Assembly: GCF_002116905.1 (NCBI RefSeq)
Contig: NZ_CP015118.1
Location: 3,038,001-3,102,000 of the forward strand
Source of the DNA: Piscinibacter gummiphilus
GTDB lineage: Bacteria; Pseudomonadota; Gammaproteobacteria; Burkholderiales; Burkholderiaceae_C
DNA length: 64,000 bases
Direction: 5' to 3'
Both the position numbers and the translations under genes were made by a program. The notes below the pieces were generated by a model. It had not been told where the DNA came from. It worked only from the letters and a program-made list of their open reading frames with translations, and did no database searches. This document shows, piece by piece, positions 24,664-33,606 of this stretch (within the stretch, counting starts at the first letter, position 1; each line of letters opens with the position of its first letter).

Positions 24664-25956
24664 ATGAGCACCACACACTACTCCTTCAAGCCGCTGAACC
24701 TCGGCCGCATCCTCGTCTGGGGCGGCTTCGCGCTGCTGCTGCTCGTGGCCCCGCTGATCTTCAAGAGCGGCCTCGCGCTGACCATGCTCTCGCAGATCGG
24801 GTACATGATCATCATCCTGCTCAGCTACAACCTGCTGCTGGGCAACGGCGGCATGCTGAGCTTCGGCTACGCCGTCTACACGGGCCTCGGGGCCTTCTGC
24901 ACCGTGCATGTCCTGAACAAGATCGGGGCGGGAACGTTCGGGCTGCCGGTGAGCCTCGTGCCGCTGGTGGGCGGGCTCGGTGGCATGGCCGTCGCCATCG
25001 TGCTCGGCTGGGTGTCCACCAAGAAGGCTCAGAACACCTTCGCGATGATCACGATGGGCGTCGGCGAACTCATCTTCGCAATGACGCTGATGTTCCCCGA
25101 AGTGTTCGGCGGAGAAAGCGGGATCAGCACCAACCGGGTCGTGGGCGATGCCGTGTTCGGCATCACCTACGGGCCGCAGATCCAGCTGTACTACCTGATC
25201 GCGGTGTACTGCTTCATCTGCACGGGCCTGATGTTCATGTTCTCGGCCACGCCGCTCGGACGCATGCTCAACGCCGTGCGCGACAACCCCGAGCGTGTGC
25301 AGTTCGTGGGCTACAACACCCAGGTGGTGCGCTACATCGCCTTCATCATCGCCGGCTTCTTCGCCGGCATCGGCGGCGGGCTGTTCGCACTGAACTTCGA
25401 GCTGGTGCAAGGCTCGGCCGTCAACGGCCTGGTGTCGGCCTGGTACCTGCTGTTCACCTACATCGGTGGCGCGCTGTTCTTCTTCGGTCCCATCATCGGC
25501 GCCGTGCTGTCGGTCCTCGTCGGCATCCTGCTTTCAGAGGTCACGAAGGCCTGGGCGCTGTACCTCGGCATCGTCTTCGTGCTGGTCGTGATGTTCGCCC
25601 CCGGCGGGGTCTCCGGCATCGTCATGTTGAACCTGCGGGTGGTCGCGTTCAAGAAGTTCAACCGCCTCTGGAAGCCGTACCTCGCGCTGCTGGCCACCGT
25701 GCCGGTGCTCGTGCTGGGCGGCGCCTCGCTCGTCGAGATGCTGTACCACAAGCAGATCAACGCGGAGATGAACCCTGTCTTCAAGTACCTGGGCTTCCAG
25801 CTCGACGTCAATCAGCCGGGCGACTGGATCATCGGGGCCGTGGTCACGGCGGTCGGCGCCGTGCTCTTCGAGATCGCGCGCCGCTACTTCAAGCGCCACT
25901 GGGACAGCGCCCAGGAAGAGATCCAAGCCATCATCCGCATCAAGGAGGCCGCATGA
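24664..25956 (+). CDS. ABC transporter permease, LivM type
   Basis: A 430-residue permease of the LivM family, longer than many LivM proteins (about 320-360) because of a C-terminal extension of roughly 100 residues that includes one further hydrophobic segment and a charged tail (RRYFKRHWDSAQEEIQAI). Family features include ILLSYNLLLGNGGMLSFGYAVYTGLGA and the LGRMLNAVRDNPERVQFVGYN cytosolic loop that docks on the ATPase. The ATG at 24664 is chosen right after the livH-type stop. It overlaps the next gene by 4 bp (ATGA). Confidence 0.92.
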   Translation: MSTTHYSFKPLNLGRILVWGGFALLLLVAPLIFKSGLALTMLSQIGYMIIILLSYNLLLGNGGMLSFGYAVYTGLGAFCTVHVLNKIGAGTFGLPVSLVPLVGGLGGMAVAIVLGWVSTKKAQNTFAMITMGVGELIFAMTLMFPEVFGGESGISTNRVVGDAVFGITYGPQIQLYYLIAVYCFICTGLMFMFSATPLGRMLNAVRDNPERVQFVGYNTQVVRYIAFIIAGFFAGIGGGLFALNFELVQGSAVNGLVSAWYLLFTYIGGALFFFGPIIGAVLSVLVGILLSEVTKAWALYLGIVFVLVVMFAPGGVSGIVMLNLRVVAFKKFNRLWKPYLALLATVPVLVLGGASLVEMLYHKQINAEMNPVFKYLGFQLDVNQPGDWIIGAVVTAVGAVLFEIARRYFKRHWDSAQEEIQAIIRIKEAA

Positions 25957-26744
25957 GTGGCAAACCCGGCGCGCCGTTCGCCCTCGAGCTCGACAACGTC
26001 CGCAAGAGCTTCGGCAAGACCGAGATCATCCGCGGCGCCAACATCCAGGTGAAGGCCGGTGAACGTGTGGCCGTGATCGGCCCGAACGGTGCGGGCAAGT
26101 CCACGCTGTTCAACCTGATCAGCGGCCGCTTCGGCCTGAGCAGCGGCGAGATCCGCCTGCACGGCGAACGCATCGACGGCCAGAAGCCCTACGAGATCAA
26201 CCGCAAGGGCCTCGCGCGCAGCTTCCAGGTGTCCAACCTGTTCGTGAAGCTGTCGGTGTTCGAGAACATCCGCTGCGCGGTGCTGTGGTCGCTCGGCTAC
26301 AAGTACGTGTTCTGGAAGTTCCTGTCCAACCTGCGTGACGCGAACGAACGCACCGAGCAGATCATGTCGATGATCAAGCTCGAGAAGAAGCGCGACGTGC
26401 TGGCCATGAACCTCACGTACGCCGAACAGCGCGCGCTCGAGGTGGGCCTCACCATCGCCGGTGGTGCCAGCGTCATCCTGCTCGACGAACCCACCGCGGG
26501 CATGAGCAACGCCGAGACGCACCGCTTCATCGAACTGATCCGCGAGATCACCGTGGGCAAGACCCTGCTGACCGTGGAGCACGACATGGGCGTGGTGTTC
26601 GGCCTGGCCGACAAGATCGCCGTGCTCGTGTACGGCGAGGTGATCGCGTTCGACACCCCCGAAGCCGTGCGCGCGAACCCGCGCGTGCAGGAAGCCTACC
26701 TCGGCTCGGTGCTGGCCGAAAAGCAAGCCGCAGGAGTGCACTGA
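25953..26744 (+). CDS. ABC transporter ATPase, LivG type
   Basis: A 263-residue ATPase of the LivG class. Walker A is canonical (GPNGAGKSTLFN) and Walker B is VILLDEPTAGMSNAE. The signature segment is LTYAEQRALEVG, which departs from the usual L(S/A)YGEQR/QQR form by having Ala in place of Gly. The family's insertion after Walker A (about 90-130) is present. It is coupled to the LivM-type gene by an ATGA overlap and lies 2 bp before the LivF-type gene. Confidence 0.92.
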   Translation: MSGKPGAPFALELDNVRKSFGKTEIIRGANIQVKAGERVAVIGPNGAGKSTLFNLISGRFGLSSGEIRLHGERIDGQKPYEINRKGLARSFQVSNLFVKLSVFENIRCAVLWSLGYKYVFWKFLSNLRDANERTEQIMSMIKLEKKRDVLAMNLTYAEQRALEVGLTIAGGASVILLDEPTAGMSNAETHRFIELIREITVGKTLLTVEHDMGVVFGLADKIAVLVYGEVIAFDTPEAVRANPRVQEAYLGSVLAEKQAAGVH

Positions 26745-26746
26745 CC

Positions 26747-27442
26747 ATGTTGAAGCTGAAGGACGTTCACGCCTACTACGGCAAGAGCCACATCCTGCAC
26801 GGGGTGTCGATGGACGTGAAGCCGGGCGAGATCGTGAGCCTGCTGGGCCGCAACGGCTCGGGCCGTTCCACCACCGTGAAGGCGGTGATGGGCCTCGTGT
26901 CCAGCCAGGGCTCGGTGCAGTGGAACAACCAGGAGCTGCTCGGCAAGAAGCCGTTCGAGATCGCCCACTGCGGACTCGGCTACGTGCCGGAGAACCGCGA
27001 CATCTTCCCGAAGATGAGCGTGCACGAGAACCTCGTGCTGGGCCAGAAGGGCGGCAAGAAGAAGCCGCGCTGGTCGTTCGATGACATGTACCGGATGTTC
27101 CCGCGCCTGAAGGAGCGCCAGCACGTCGAGGCCGGCGTGCTGTCGGGCGGCGAGCAGCAGATGCTCACGCTGTGCCGCACGCTGATGGGTGACCCCGACC
27201 TGATCATGATCGATGAGCCCACCGAGGGCCTCGCGCCCAAGATCGTCGAACTGGTGGGCGAGTACCTGAAGGAACTGCGCCGCCGCGGCATCTCGGTGCT
27301 GCTGGTCGAGCAGAAGCTCACCATCGCGCTCGAGGTGTCCGAGCGCTGCTACGTGATGGGCCACGGCCAGATCGTGTTCGAAGGGTCGCCCGCCGACCTT
27401 CGTGCGAACACGGCCATTCGCAAGGAGTGGCTGGAGGTCTGA
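26747..27442 (+). CDS. ABC transporter ATPase, LivF type, with atypical Walker A
   Basis: A 231-residue ATPase of the LivF class. Signature LSGGEQQMLTLCRTLM and Walker B LIMIDEPTEGLAP are normal, but Walker A reads GRNGSGRSTT: the nearly invariant Lys is Arg (codon cgt at 26863-26865). The remaining sequence is intact, so this is not a decayed gene. The nucleotide-binding site built from this Walker A and the LivG signature may hydrolyse ATP slowly, making the importer asymmetric. Last gene of the transporter operon. Confidence 0.92.
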   Translation: MLKLKDVHAYYGKSHILHGVSMDVKPGEIVSLLGRNGSGRSTTVKAVMGLVSSQGSVQWNNQELLGKKPFEIAHCGLGYVPENRDIFPKMSVHENLVLGQKGGKKKPRWSFDDMYRMFPRLKERQHVEAGVLSGGEQQMLTLCRTLMGDPDLIMIDEPTEGLAPKIVELVGEYLKELRRRGISVLLVEQKLTIALEVSERCYVMGHGQIVFEGSPADLRANTAIRKEWLEV

Positions 27443-27461
27443 CAATCCCTGGCACCGGCCG

Positions 27462-27522
27462 AGCCGGCCCTGGACCACCCTGGCAGTCATGCTGTCACGG
27501 GTGAGACAGGAGCCGGCTTTTT
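27462..27522 (+). terminator. Probable terminator after the importer operon
   Basis: An outer stem of agccggccctg (27462-27472) with cagg-agccggct (27507-27518), one bulge, is followed by T-rich sequence (27518-27522). Inside it a second hairpin (caccctggcag with ctgtca-c-gggtg, 27476-27503) folds the loop. The nested form is less standard than the other terminators here. Confidence 0.55.
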
Positions 27523-27538
27523 CGTTTCCTAGAATCTA

Positions 27539-27560
27539 GAATCGCACGATCGTTCGATTC
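27539..27560. promoter_or_regulatory. 22-bp near-palindromic operator before the FadB-like gene
   Basis: gaatcgcacga/tcgttcgattc (27539-27560) reads the same on both strands at 20 of 22 positions, with the core acgatcgt. It lies 33 bp before the ATG at 27594. Size and symmetry suit a TetR-family repressor site; such regulators control fatty-acid degradation genes in beta- and gammaproteobacteria. The regulator is not in the window. Confidence 0.6.
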
Positions 27561-27593
27561 CTGATCCACCAGCTCCGCTTGCGAGGGAACCCC

Positions 27594-29687
27594 ATGAGCG
27601 CCACCTACGAGACCCGCGGCCCCGTTGCCGTCATCACCCTGAACAACCCGCCGGTCAACGGCCTCGGGTTGTCCACCCGAAAGGGCATCACCGAGGGCAT
27701 CGAGCGGGCGTCGAACGACCCCGCGGTGAAGGCCATCGTGATCACCGGCGCCGGCAAGGCGTTCTCGGGCGGCGCCGACATCCGCGAGTTCGGTTCGCCG
27801 CTCGCCTCGGCCTCGCCCGACCTGCTGAGCGTGATCGCCGCCGTCGAAGGCAGCGACAAGCCCGTCGTCGCCGCGATCCATTCCGTCGTGATGGGCGGTG
27901 GCCTCGAACTGGCCCTCGGCTGCCACTACCGCGTGGCCGCTGCCGGCACGCAGGTCGCGCTGCCGGAAGTGAAGCTCGGACTGCTGCCGGGCGCCGGCGG
28001 CACGCAGCGCCTGCCGCGCGTGCTGGGCCTCGAGACGGCCCTCAACCTGATCGTCACCGGCGACACCGCCAAGAGCGAGCAGCTCGCCGCCCAGCCCGGC
28101 CAGAAGCTGTTCGACAAGCTCGTCGACGGCGACGTGCTGGACGCCGCGATCGCCTTCGCGAGTGACGTGGCCGACCGCCGACCGCTGCCGCGCGTGCGCG
28201 ACCTGAAGGTCTCGCACCCCGAGCCGGACGCGTACTTGCAGTTCGCCCGCAACACCGTGGGCGCGATGTCGAAGAACTTCCCTGCGCCGCTGCAGTGCGT
28301 GGAGGCCGTCGCCGCCGCCGTGAACAAGCCGTTCGATGCCGGCATGAAGGTCGAGGGCGAGATCTTCGCCGCGCTGATGCAGACGCCGGAGAGCCGCGCC
28401 CAGCGCCACATGTTCTTCGCCGAACGTGCCGCGTCGAAGATCCCCGACGTGCCGGCCGACACCCCGGTGCGCGCCATCGCCAAGGTGGGCGTGATCGGCG
28501 CGGGCACCATGGGTGGTGGCATCGCGATGAACTTCCTGAACGCCGGCATTCCGGTGATCATCCTCGAGACGAAGCAGGAAGCGCTCGACCGGGGCCTGGC
28601 CACCGTGCGCAAGAACTACGAGGCCCAGGTCAAGAAGGGCAAGCTCGCGCAGGACAAGCTCGACCAGCGCCTCGCGCTGCTCACGAGCACGCTCGCGTAC
28701 GACGACCTGAAGGACGTGGACCTCGTGATCGAGGCGGTGTTCGAGGACATCAACGTCAAGGAGACGGTGTTCAAGGCGCTTGACGAGGTGTGCAAGCCCG
28801 GCGCCATCCTCGCCAGCAACACGTCCACGCTCGACGTCGACAAGATCGCCGCGTTCACGAAGCGCCCGCAGGACGTGGTCGGCATGCACTTCTTCAGCCC
28901 GGCCAACGTGATGAAGCTGCTGGAGGTGGTGCGTGGCGCGAAGACCGCGAAGGACGTGCTGGCCACCGTGATGGCGCTCGGCAAGAAGATCCGCAAGACC
29001 TGCGTGGTGTCCGGCGTGTGCGACGGCTTCATCGGCAACCGCATGATCGAGCAGTACAGCCGCCAGGCCGGCTTCCTGCTGGACGAGGGCGCGTCGCCGC
29101 AGCAGGTGGACAAGGCCATCGAGAAGTTCGGCTTCGCGATGGGCCCGTTCCGCATGGGCGACCTCGCCGGCAACGACATCGGCTGGTACATCCGCAAGCG
29201 CCGCTACATCGAGCAGCCCGACATGCGCTACAGCAAGACGGCCGACCTGCTGTGCGAGCTGGGCCGCTTCGGCCAGAAGACCAGCGCCGGCTGGTACGAC
29301 TACGTGCCGGGCAAGCGCGACGCGAACCCGTCGCCGGTGGTGGCCGAGATGCTCGAGAAGCACCGCGCCGCGCTCGGCATCACGCCGCGCAGGATCAGCG
29401 ACGAGGAGATCGTGCAGCGCCTCGTGTACGCCCTGGTGAACGAGGGCGCGAAGATCGTGGAGGAGGGCATCGCCTCGAAGGCCTCCGACATCGACATGGT
29501 GTACCTGACCGGCTACGGCTTCCCGCTGCACCGCGGCGGCCCGATGTGCTACGCCGACACGCAGGGCCTGTTCAACGTGGTGGCGTCGATGAAGAAGTTC
29601 GCGAAGAACCCGGCCGACGACGCGGCGTTCTGGCAACCCGCGCCGCTGCTCGCGAAGCTGGCCGCCGAAGGCAAGACCTTCTCTTGA
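27594..29687 (+). CDS. FadB/FadJ-like enoyl-CoA hydratase / 3-hydroxyacyl-CoA dehydrogenase
   Basis: A 697-residue multifunctional beta-oxidation enzyme. The N-terminal crotonase domain (about 1-190) has SGGADIREFG and GGGLELALGCHYR, then the catalytic region ALPEVKLGLLPGAGG. The dehydrogenase domain begins near 295 with the NAD motif GAGTMGGG (about 302) and includes the catalytic His432 in GMHFFSPANVM. Two C-terminal 3HCDH domains follow. Length fits the FadJ/peroxisomal bifunctional type. ATG 27594 follows GAGGGA. It lies 31 bp before the thiolase gene, forming an FadB/FadA pair. Confidence 0.95.
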   Translation: MSATYETRGPVAVITLNNPPVNGLGLSTRKGITEGIERASNDPAVKAIVITGAGKAFSGGADIREFGSPLASASPDLLSVIAAVEGSDKPVVAAIHSVVMGGGLELALGCHYRVAAAGTQVALPEVKLGLLPGAGGTQRLPRVLGLETALNLIVTGDTAKSEQLAAQPGQKLFDKLVDGDVLDAAIAFASDVADRRPLPRVRDLKVSHPEPDAYLQFARNTVGAMSKNFPAPLQCVEAVAAAVNKPFDAGMKVEGEIFAALMQTPESRAQRHMFFAERAASKIPDVPADTPVRAIAKVGVIGAGTMGGGIAMNFLNAGIPVIILETKQEALDRGLATVRKNYEAQVKKGKLAQDKLDQRLALLTSTLAYDDLKDVDLVIEAVFEDINVKETVFKALDEVCKPGAILASNTSTLDVDKIAAFTKRPQDVVGMHFFSPANVMKLLEVVRGAKTAKDVLATVMALGKKIRKTCVVSGVCDGFIGNRMIEQYSRQAGFLLDEGASPQQVDKAIEKFGFAMGPFRMGDLAGNDIGWYIRKRRYIEQPDMRYSKTADLLCELGRFGQKTSAGWYDYVPGKRDANPSPVVAEMLEKHRAALGITPRRISDEEIVQRLVYALVNEGAKIVEEGIASKASDIDMVYLTGYGFPLHRGGPMCYADTQGLFNVVASMKKFAKNPADDAAFWQPAPLLAKLAAEGKTFS

Positions 29688-29718
29688 TGACGCATCACCG
29701 AACACGAGGAATCACACC

Positions 29719-30894
29719 ATGACCAACGCAGTGATCGTCTCCACCGCCCGCACCCCGCTCGCCAAGAGCTGGAAGGGCGCCTTCAACATGACCCATGGCG
29801 CCACGCTCGGCGGCCACGCGGTGCAGGCCGCCGTGTTGCGCGCCGGCATCGATGGCGCCGAGGTCGACGACGTCATCATGGGCTGCGCCACGCCCGAAGG
29901 GGCCACTGGCAGCAACATCGCCCGCCAGATCGCGATCCGGGCCGGCCTGCCGGTCACGACCAGCGGCATGACCATCAACCGCTTCTGCTCGAGCGGCCTG
30001 CAGACCATCGCCACCGCCGCCCAGCGCATCATCGCGGGCGAGGGCGACGTGTACGTGGCCGGCGGCGTCGAGAGCATCTCGTGCGTGCAGAACGAGGCCA
30101 ACCGCCACATGATCGCGGACAGCTGGCTGCGCGAGCACAAGCCCGAGATCTACTGGAGCATGCTGCAGACCGCCGAACAGGTGGCCAAGCGCTACAAGAT
30201 CGGCCGCGACCGCATGGACGCCTACGGCGCCCAGAGCCAGCAGCGCGCCTGCGCCGCCCAGGCCGCCGGCAAGTTCAACGACGAGATGGTGGCCATGACG
30301 GTCACCGCCGGGGTCGTCGACAAGGTGCTGGGCCTGCGCACGAAGCAGGTCACGATCAGCGCCGACGAAGGCCTGCGCGAAGGCACCACCGCCGAAGGCA
30401 TCGCGGGCATCCGCCCGGCGCTGCCCGGCGGCGTGATCTCGGCCGGCAACGCCAGCCAGTTCAGCGACGGCGCCGGAGCCTGCGTGCTGATGAACGAGAC
30501 GCTCGCCGAGAAGCGGGGCCTGAAGCCCCTGGGCCGTTTCCTCGGCTTCGCGGTGGCCGGCTGCGAGCCCGACGAAATGGGCATCGGCCCGGTCTTCGCG
30601 GTGCCGAAGGTGCTGAAGAAGCTCGGCCTGACCGTGAACGACATCGACCTGTGGGAACTCAACGAGGCCTTCGCCGTGCAGGTGCTGTACTGCGCCGACA
30701 CGCTGGGCATCCCGATGGACCGCCTGAACGTCAACGGCGGCGCCATCGCCGTGGGCCACCCGTACGGGGTCAGCGGCCAGCGCCTGACCGGCCACGCGCT
30801 GATCGAAGGCAAGCGCCGCGGCGCCAAGCGCGTGGTGGTCACGATGTGCATCGGCGGTGGCATGGGCGCGGCCGGTGTCTTCGAAGTGCTTTGA
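29719..30894 (+). CDS. Acetyl-CoA acyltransferase (thiolase, FadA type)
   Basis: A 391-residue thiolase performing the last, thiolytic step of beta-oxidation. The nucleophile Cys90 (NRFCSSGLQ), His347 (GHPYGVSG) and Cys377 (CIGGGMG) are all in place, as is the NEAFA motif. It forms a functional pair with the preceding FadB-like enzyme. The 3' end overlaps the next frame. Length is normal for degradative thiolases. Confidence 0.95.
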   Translation: MTNAVIVSTARTPLAKSWKGAFNMTHGATLGGHAVQAAVLRAGIDGAEVDDVIMGCATPEGATGSNIARQIAIRAGLPVTTSGMTINRFCSSGLQTIATAAQRIIAGEGDVYVAGGVESISCVQNEANRHMIADSWLREHKPEIYWSMLQTAEQVAKRYKIGRDRMDAYGAQSQQRACAAQAAGKFNDEMVAMTVTAGVVDKVLGLRTKQVTISADEGLREGTTAEGIAGIRPALPGGVISAGNASQFSDGAGACVLMNETLAEKRGLKPLGRFLGFAVAGCEPDEMGIGPVFAVPKVLKKLGLTVNDIDLWELNEAFAVQVLYCADTLGIPMDRLNVNGGAIAVGHPYGVSGQRLTGHALIEGKRRGAKRVVVTMCIGGGMGAAGVFEVL

Positions 30895-31534
30895 CCCGCG
30901 GGTCCTGGGCCTGCTTTTCGCGGCGTGTGCCGCGCAGGCCCAGGTCAACCGCTGCACCGGTCCGCAGGGCGAGGTGCGCTACTCGGACCGCACCTGCGAG
31001 GCCCTGGGCCTGACCCGGGATGCGGAGTCGAGCCGACGGCTCTCCGGCGTGCGCATCGAGTACTACGACGTCTCGGGGGCCGACGGCGGCACGCTGTCGG
31101 CGTCGCTCGCGCAGCGGGGCCCGAAGGGCTTCCACGGCCTCACCGACTGGGAGTACCGCTACGACTACCGCGTGGCGCCCACGCCGGCGGGCACGTGCCG
31201 CGTCACCGGCGTGCGAACGTCGGTGACCGGGCGCATCCTGATGCCCCGCTGGGTGGACGAGCCGAAAGCGCCGAAGGCCCTGCGCGAGGCCTGGTCCACC
31301 TACATGGACGCCCTGATGAAACACGAGGAAGGGCACATGGCCACCGGCCAGTCGCTCACGCGGGCGCTGCAGGCCGACATCGGTGCGGCCACCGGCCCCG
31401 ACTGCAAGACGCTGCGTGCCGACGTCGAGCGCCTCGCGCAGGACCTGATGGCGGAGCATCAGGAGCGTGACCGGCGCTACGACGCCGAGACCCAGCATGG
31501 CGCCACGCAGGGCGCCCGATTCACACCCCCTTGA
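30875..31534 (+). CDS. DUF922-type exported protein with HEEGH metalloprotease motif
   Basis: A protein of about 219 residues. The short hydrophobic leader (VLGLLFAACAAQAQ) suggests export. A DUF4124-like beginning (NRCTGPQGEVRYSDRTC) is followed by a DUF922-like domain with KHEEGHMATG, a zinc-protease-type HExxH. The C-terminal part is helical and charged. The start is uncertain: GTG at 30875 is used here; GTG at 30857 is also in frame. Both overlap the thiolase end, showing tight coupling. Its link to lipid catabolism is not obvious; it may simply be carried in the operon. Confidence 0.75.
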   Translation: MSSKCFDPRVLGLLFAACAAQAQVNRCTGPQGEVRYSDRTCEALGLTRDAESSRRLSGVRIEYYDVSGADGGTLSASLAQRGPKGFHGLTDWEYRYDYRVAPTPAGTCRVTGVRTSVTGRILMPRWVDEPKAPKALREAWSTYMDALMKHEEGHMATGQSLTRALQADIGAATGPDCKTLRADVERLAQDLMAEHQERDRRYDAETQHGATQGARFTPP

Positions 31535-31548
31535 ACGGGACCCGAACC

Positions 31549-33375
31549 ATGAGCTTCCGCGACACCCTGGACTTCCTGCTGTACGACTGGCTGAACGTCG
31601 AGACGCTGACGGCGCGCGAGCGTTTCGCCGACCATTCGCGCGAGACCTTCACGTCGGTGTTCGACACCTGCGAGCGCATCGCCCGCGAGAAGTTCGTGCC
31701 GTTCAACCGCCTCGCCGACACCGAGGAGCCGCACTTCGACGGCGAGCGGGTGGTGCAGCCCCAGGCGGCCCACGACGCCGCGAAGGCCTTCGTCGAGAGC
31801 GGCATGCTCGCCGCGGCGCAGGACGCGGAGATGGGCGGCATGCAATTGCCGTGCGTGATCGAGATGGCGGCCAACAGCTTCTTCTCGAAGGCCAGCATCG
31901 GCCTCGGCGGCGGTGCGATGCTGACGAGCGGCAATGCCAACCTGCTGATGGCCCACGGCACCGAGGCGCAGAAGGACGTGTTCGCGAAGAACGAGTTCTC
32001 GGGCCGCTTCTTCGGCACGATGTGCCTGTCCGAACCGCAGGCCGGCTCCAGCCTCTCCGACATCGTCACGCGCGCCGTGCCGGACGGGGAGGGCGCCGGG
32101 AGCGATCCGCTGGGGCCGCGTTATCGACTTCGCGGGAACAAGATGTGGATCTCCAACGGCGAACACGAACTCGCCGAGAACATCGTGCACCTCGTGCTCG
32201 CGAAGATCCCGGGTTCCGACGGGCAACTGGTGCCCGGCACGAAGGGCATCTCGCTGTTCATCGTGCCGAAGAAACTCGTCGACACGGACGGCGCGCTGAC
32301 CGGCGAACGCAACGACGTGGCGCTCGCAGGCCTGAACCACAAACTGGGCTACCGCGGCATCCCCAACACGCTGCTGAACTTCGGCGAGGGCAAGTACCCG
32401 GTGCGCGGTGGCGCCGGCGCCATCGGCTACCTCGTGGGCCGGCCGGGCGACGGCCTGCGCAACATGTTCCACATGATGAACGAGGCGCGCATCGGGGTGG
32501 GCCTCGGCGCCACCATGCTGGGTTACGCCGGCTTCGAGGCCAGCCTCGACTACGCCCGCCAGCGCCCGCAGGGCCGCCCGGTGGCCGTCGGCGGCAAGGA
32601 CGCCAGCCGCCCGCAGGTGCCCATCGTCCAGCACGCCGACGTGCGGCGCATGCTGCTCGCGCAGAAGGCGTACTGCGAGGGCGCGATGGCGCTCGCGCTG
32701 CAGTGCGCGCACCTCGTCGACGAGCACCACACGGGCGATGCGGCAGCCGCCGCCGAGGCCGGGCTGCTGCTCGACATGCTCACGCCCATCGCGAAGAGCT
32801 GGCCCAGCGAATGGTGCCTCGAGGCCAACAGCCTCGCGATCCAGGTGCTGGGCGGCTACGGCTACACGCGCGACTACCCGGTGGAGCAGTACTGGCGCGA
32901 CAACCGCCTCAACATGATCCACGAGGGCACCCACGGCATCCAGGGGCTCGACCTGCTGGGCCGCAAGGTGGTGATGGACGGCGGGCGCGGCTTCGCGCTG
33001 CTGGCGTCTCGGGTCGAGGCCACCATCGCCCGCGCGAAGGCCCGACCGGCGCTCGCGCCGTTCGCCGAGTCGCTGGCCGGCACGTGGGCCGCGCTGGCGA
33101 AGGCCACGCAGGCCGCGTGGTCCACCGGCGTGCCCGAGGAGGCCCTGGCCAACGCCACGCCGTACCTGCAGGCCTTCGGCCACACGGCGCTCGCGTGGGT
33201 CTGGCTGGACGTGGCGCTCACCGCCCACGCCGCGCCCGACTCGGACACGGCGCGCGGCCTGCGCCAGGCCGCGCAGTTCTTCTTCCGCTACGAGCTGCCG
33301 AAGGTGCCCGCCTGGCTGGCCGTGGTGGAGAGCCGCGACGACACCTGCCGCCAGATGCAGGAGGCGTGGTTCTAG
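31549..33375 (+). CDS. Acyl-CoA dehydrogenase, ~600-residue type with C-terminal domain
   Basis: A 608-residue FAD enzyme catalysing the first beta-oxidation step. It has the N-terminal helical domain, the middle beta domain (MCLSEPQAGSSLSDI ... KMWISNGEHEL), the C-terminal helical domain and the extra C-terminal region of the long FadE-like class. The active-site region IHEGTHGIQGLDLLGRK is present. ATG 31549 is preferred over a TTG at 31531 that overlaps the previous gene. With the upstream ligase, FadB-like enzyme and thiolase it completes a beta-oxidation set. Confidence 0.94.
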   Translation: MSFRDTLDFLLYDWLNVETLTARERFADHSRETFTSVFDTCERIAREKFVPFNRLADTEEPHFDGERVVQPQAAHDAAKAFVESGMLAAAQDAEMGGMQLPCVIEMAANSFFSKASIGLGGGAMLTSGNANLLMAHGTEAQKDVFAKNEFSGRFFGTMCLSEPQAGSSLSDIVTRAVPDGEGAGSDPLGPRYRLRGNKMWISNGEHELAENIVHLVLAKIPGSDGQLVPGTKGISLFIVPKKLVDTDGALTGERNDVALAGLNHKLGYRGIPNTLLNFGEGKYPVRGGAGAIGYLVGRPGDGLRNMFHMMNEARIGVGLGATMLGYAGFEASLDYARQRPQGRPVAVGGKDASRPQVPIVQHADVRRMLLAQKAYCEGAMALALQCAHLVDEHHTGDAAAAAEAGLLLDMLTPIAKSWPSEWCLEANSLAIQVLGGYGYTRDYPVEQYWRDNRLNMIHEGTHGIQGLDLLGRKVVMDGGRGFALLASRVEATIARAKARPALAPFAESLAGTWAALAKATQAAWSTGVPEEALANATPYLQAFGHTALAWVWLDVALTAHAAPDSDTARGLRQAAQFFFRYELPKVPAWLAVVESRDDTCRQMQEAWF

Positions 33376-33414
33376 GCGATGATGGGCGTCCATCGTCTCC
33401 CGGGAACGCGCTGA

Positions 33415-33603
33415 ATGAAAACGAGCACGCTCGACACCCTGATCTGGGTGCTGGTCTACGGCGGCCTGCTGGTCGTCTGCTTCGGCATCGCCGTGCAGCG
33501 CTCGGCCGGGCCGCTGGGCACGTCGATGATGGTGGGCGGGGGCGTGGTGGCGGCGGTGGGGTTCGCGCTGATCTACGTCCGCTCGCGCATGAAGGGCGAC
33601 TGA
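33415..33603 (+). CDS. Small two-helix membrane protein
   Basis: A 62-residue protein with two hydrophobic segments (LIWVLVYGGLLVVCFGIAV and MMVGGGVVAAVGFALIYV) joined by a short loop, and a basic C-terminus (RSRMKGD). I do not recognise a family. It lies 39 bp after the dehydrogenase and 3 bp before the peptidase gene, so it is probably translated with them. Its reading frame has the same codon character as its neighbours. Confidence 0.7.
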   Translation: MKTSTLDTLIWVLVYGGLLVVCFGIAVQRSAGPLGTSMMVGGGVVAAVGFALIYVRSRMKGD

Positions 33604-33606
33604 CCG

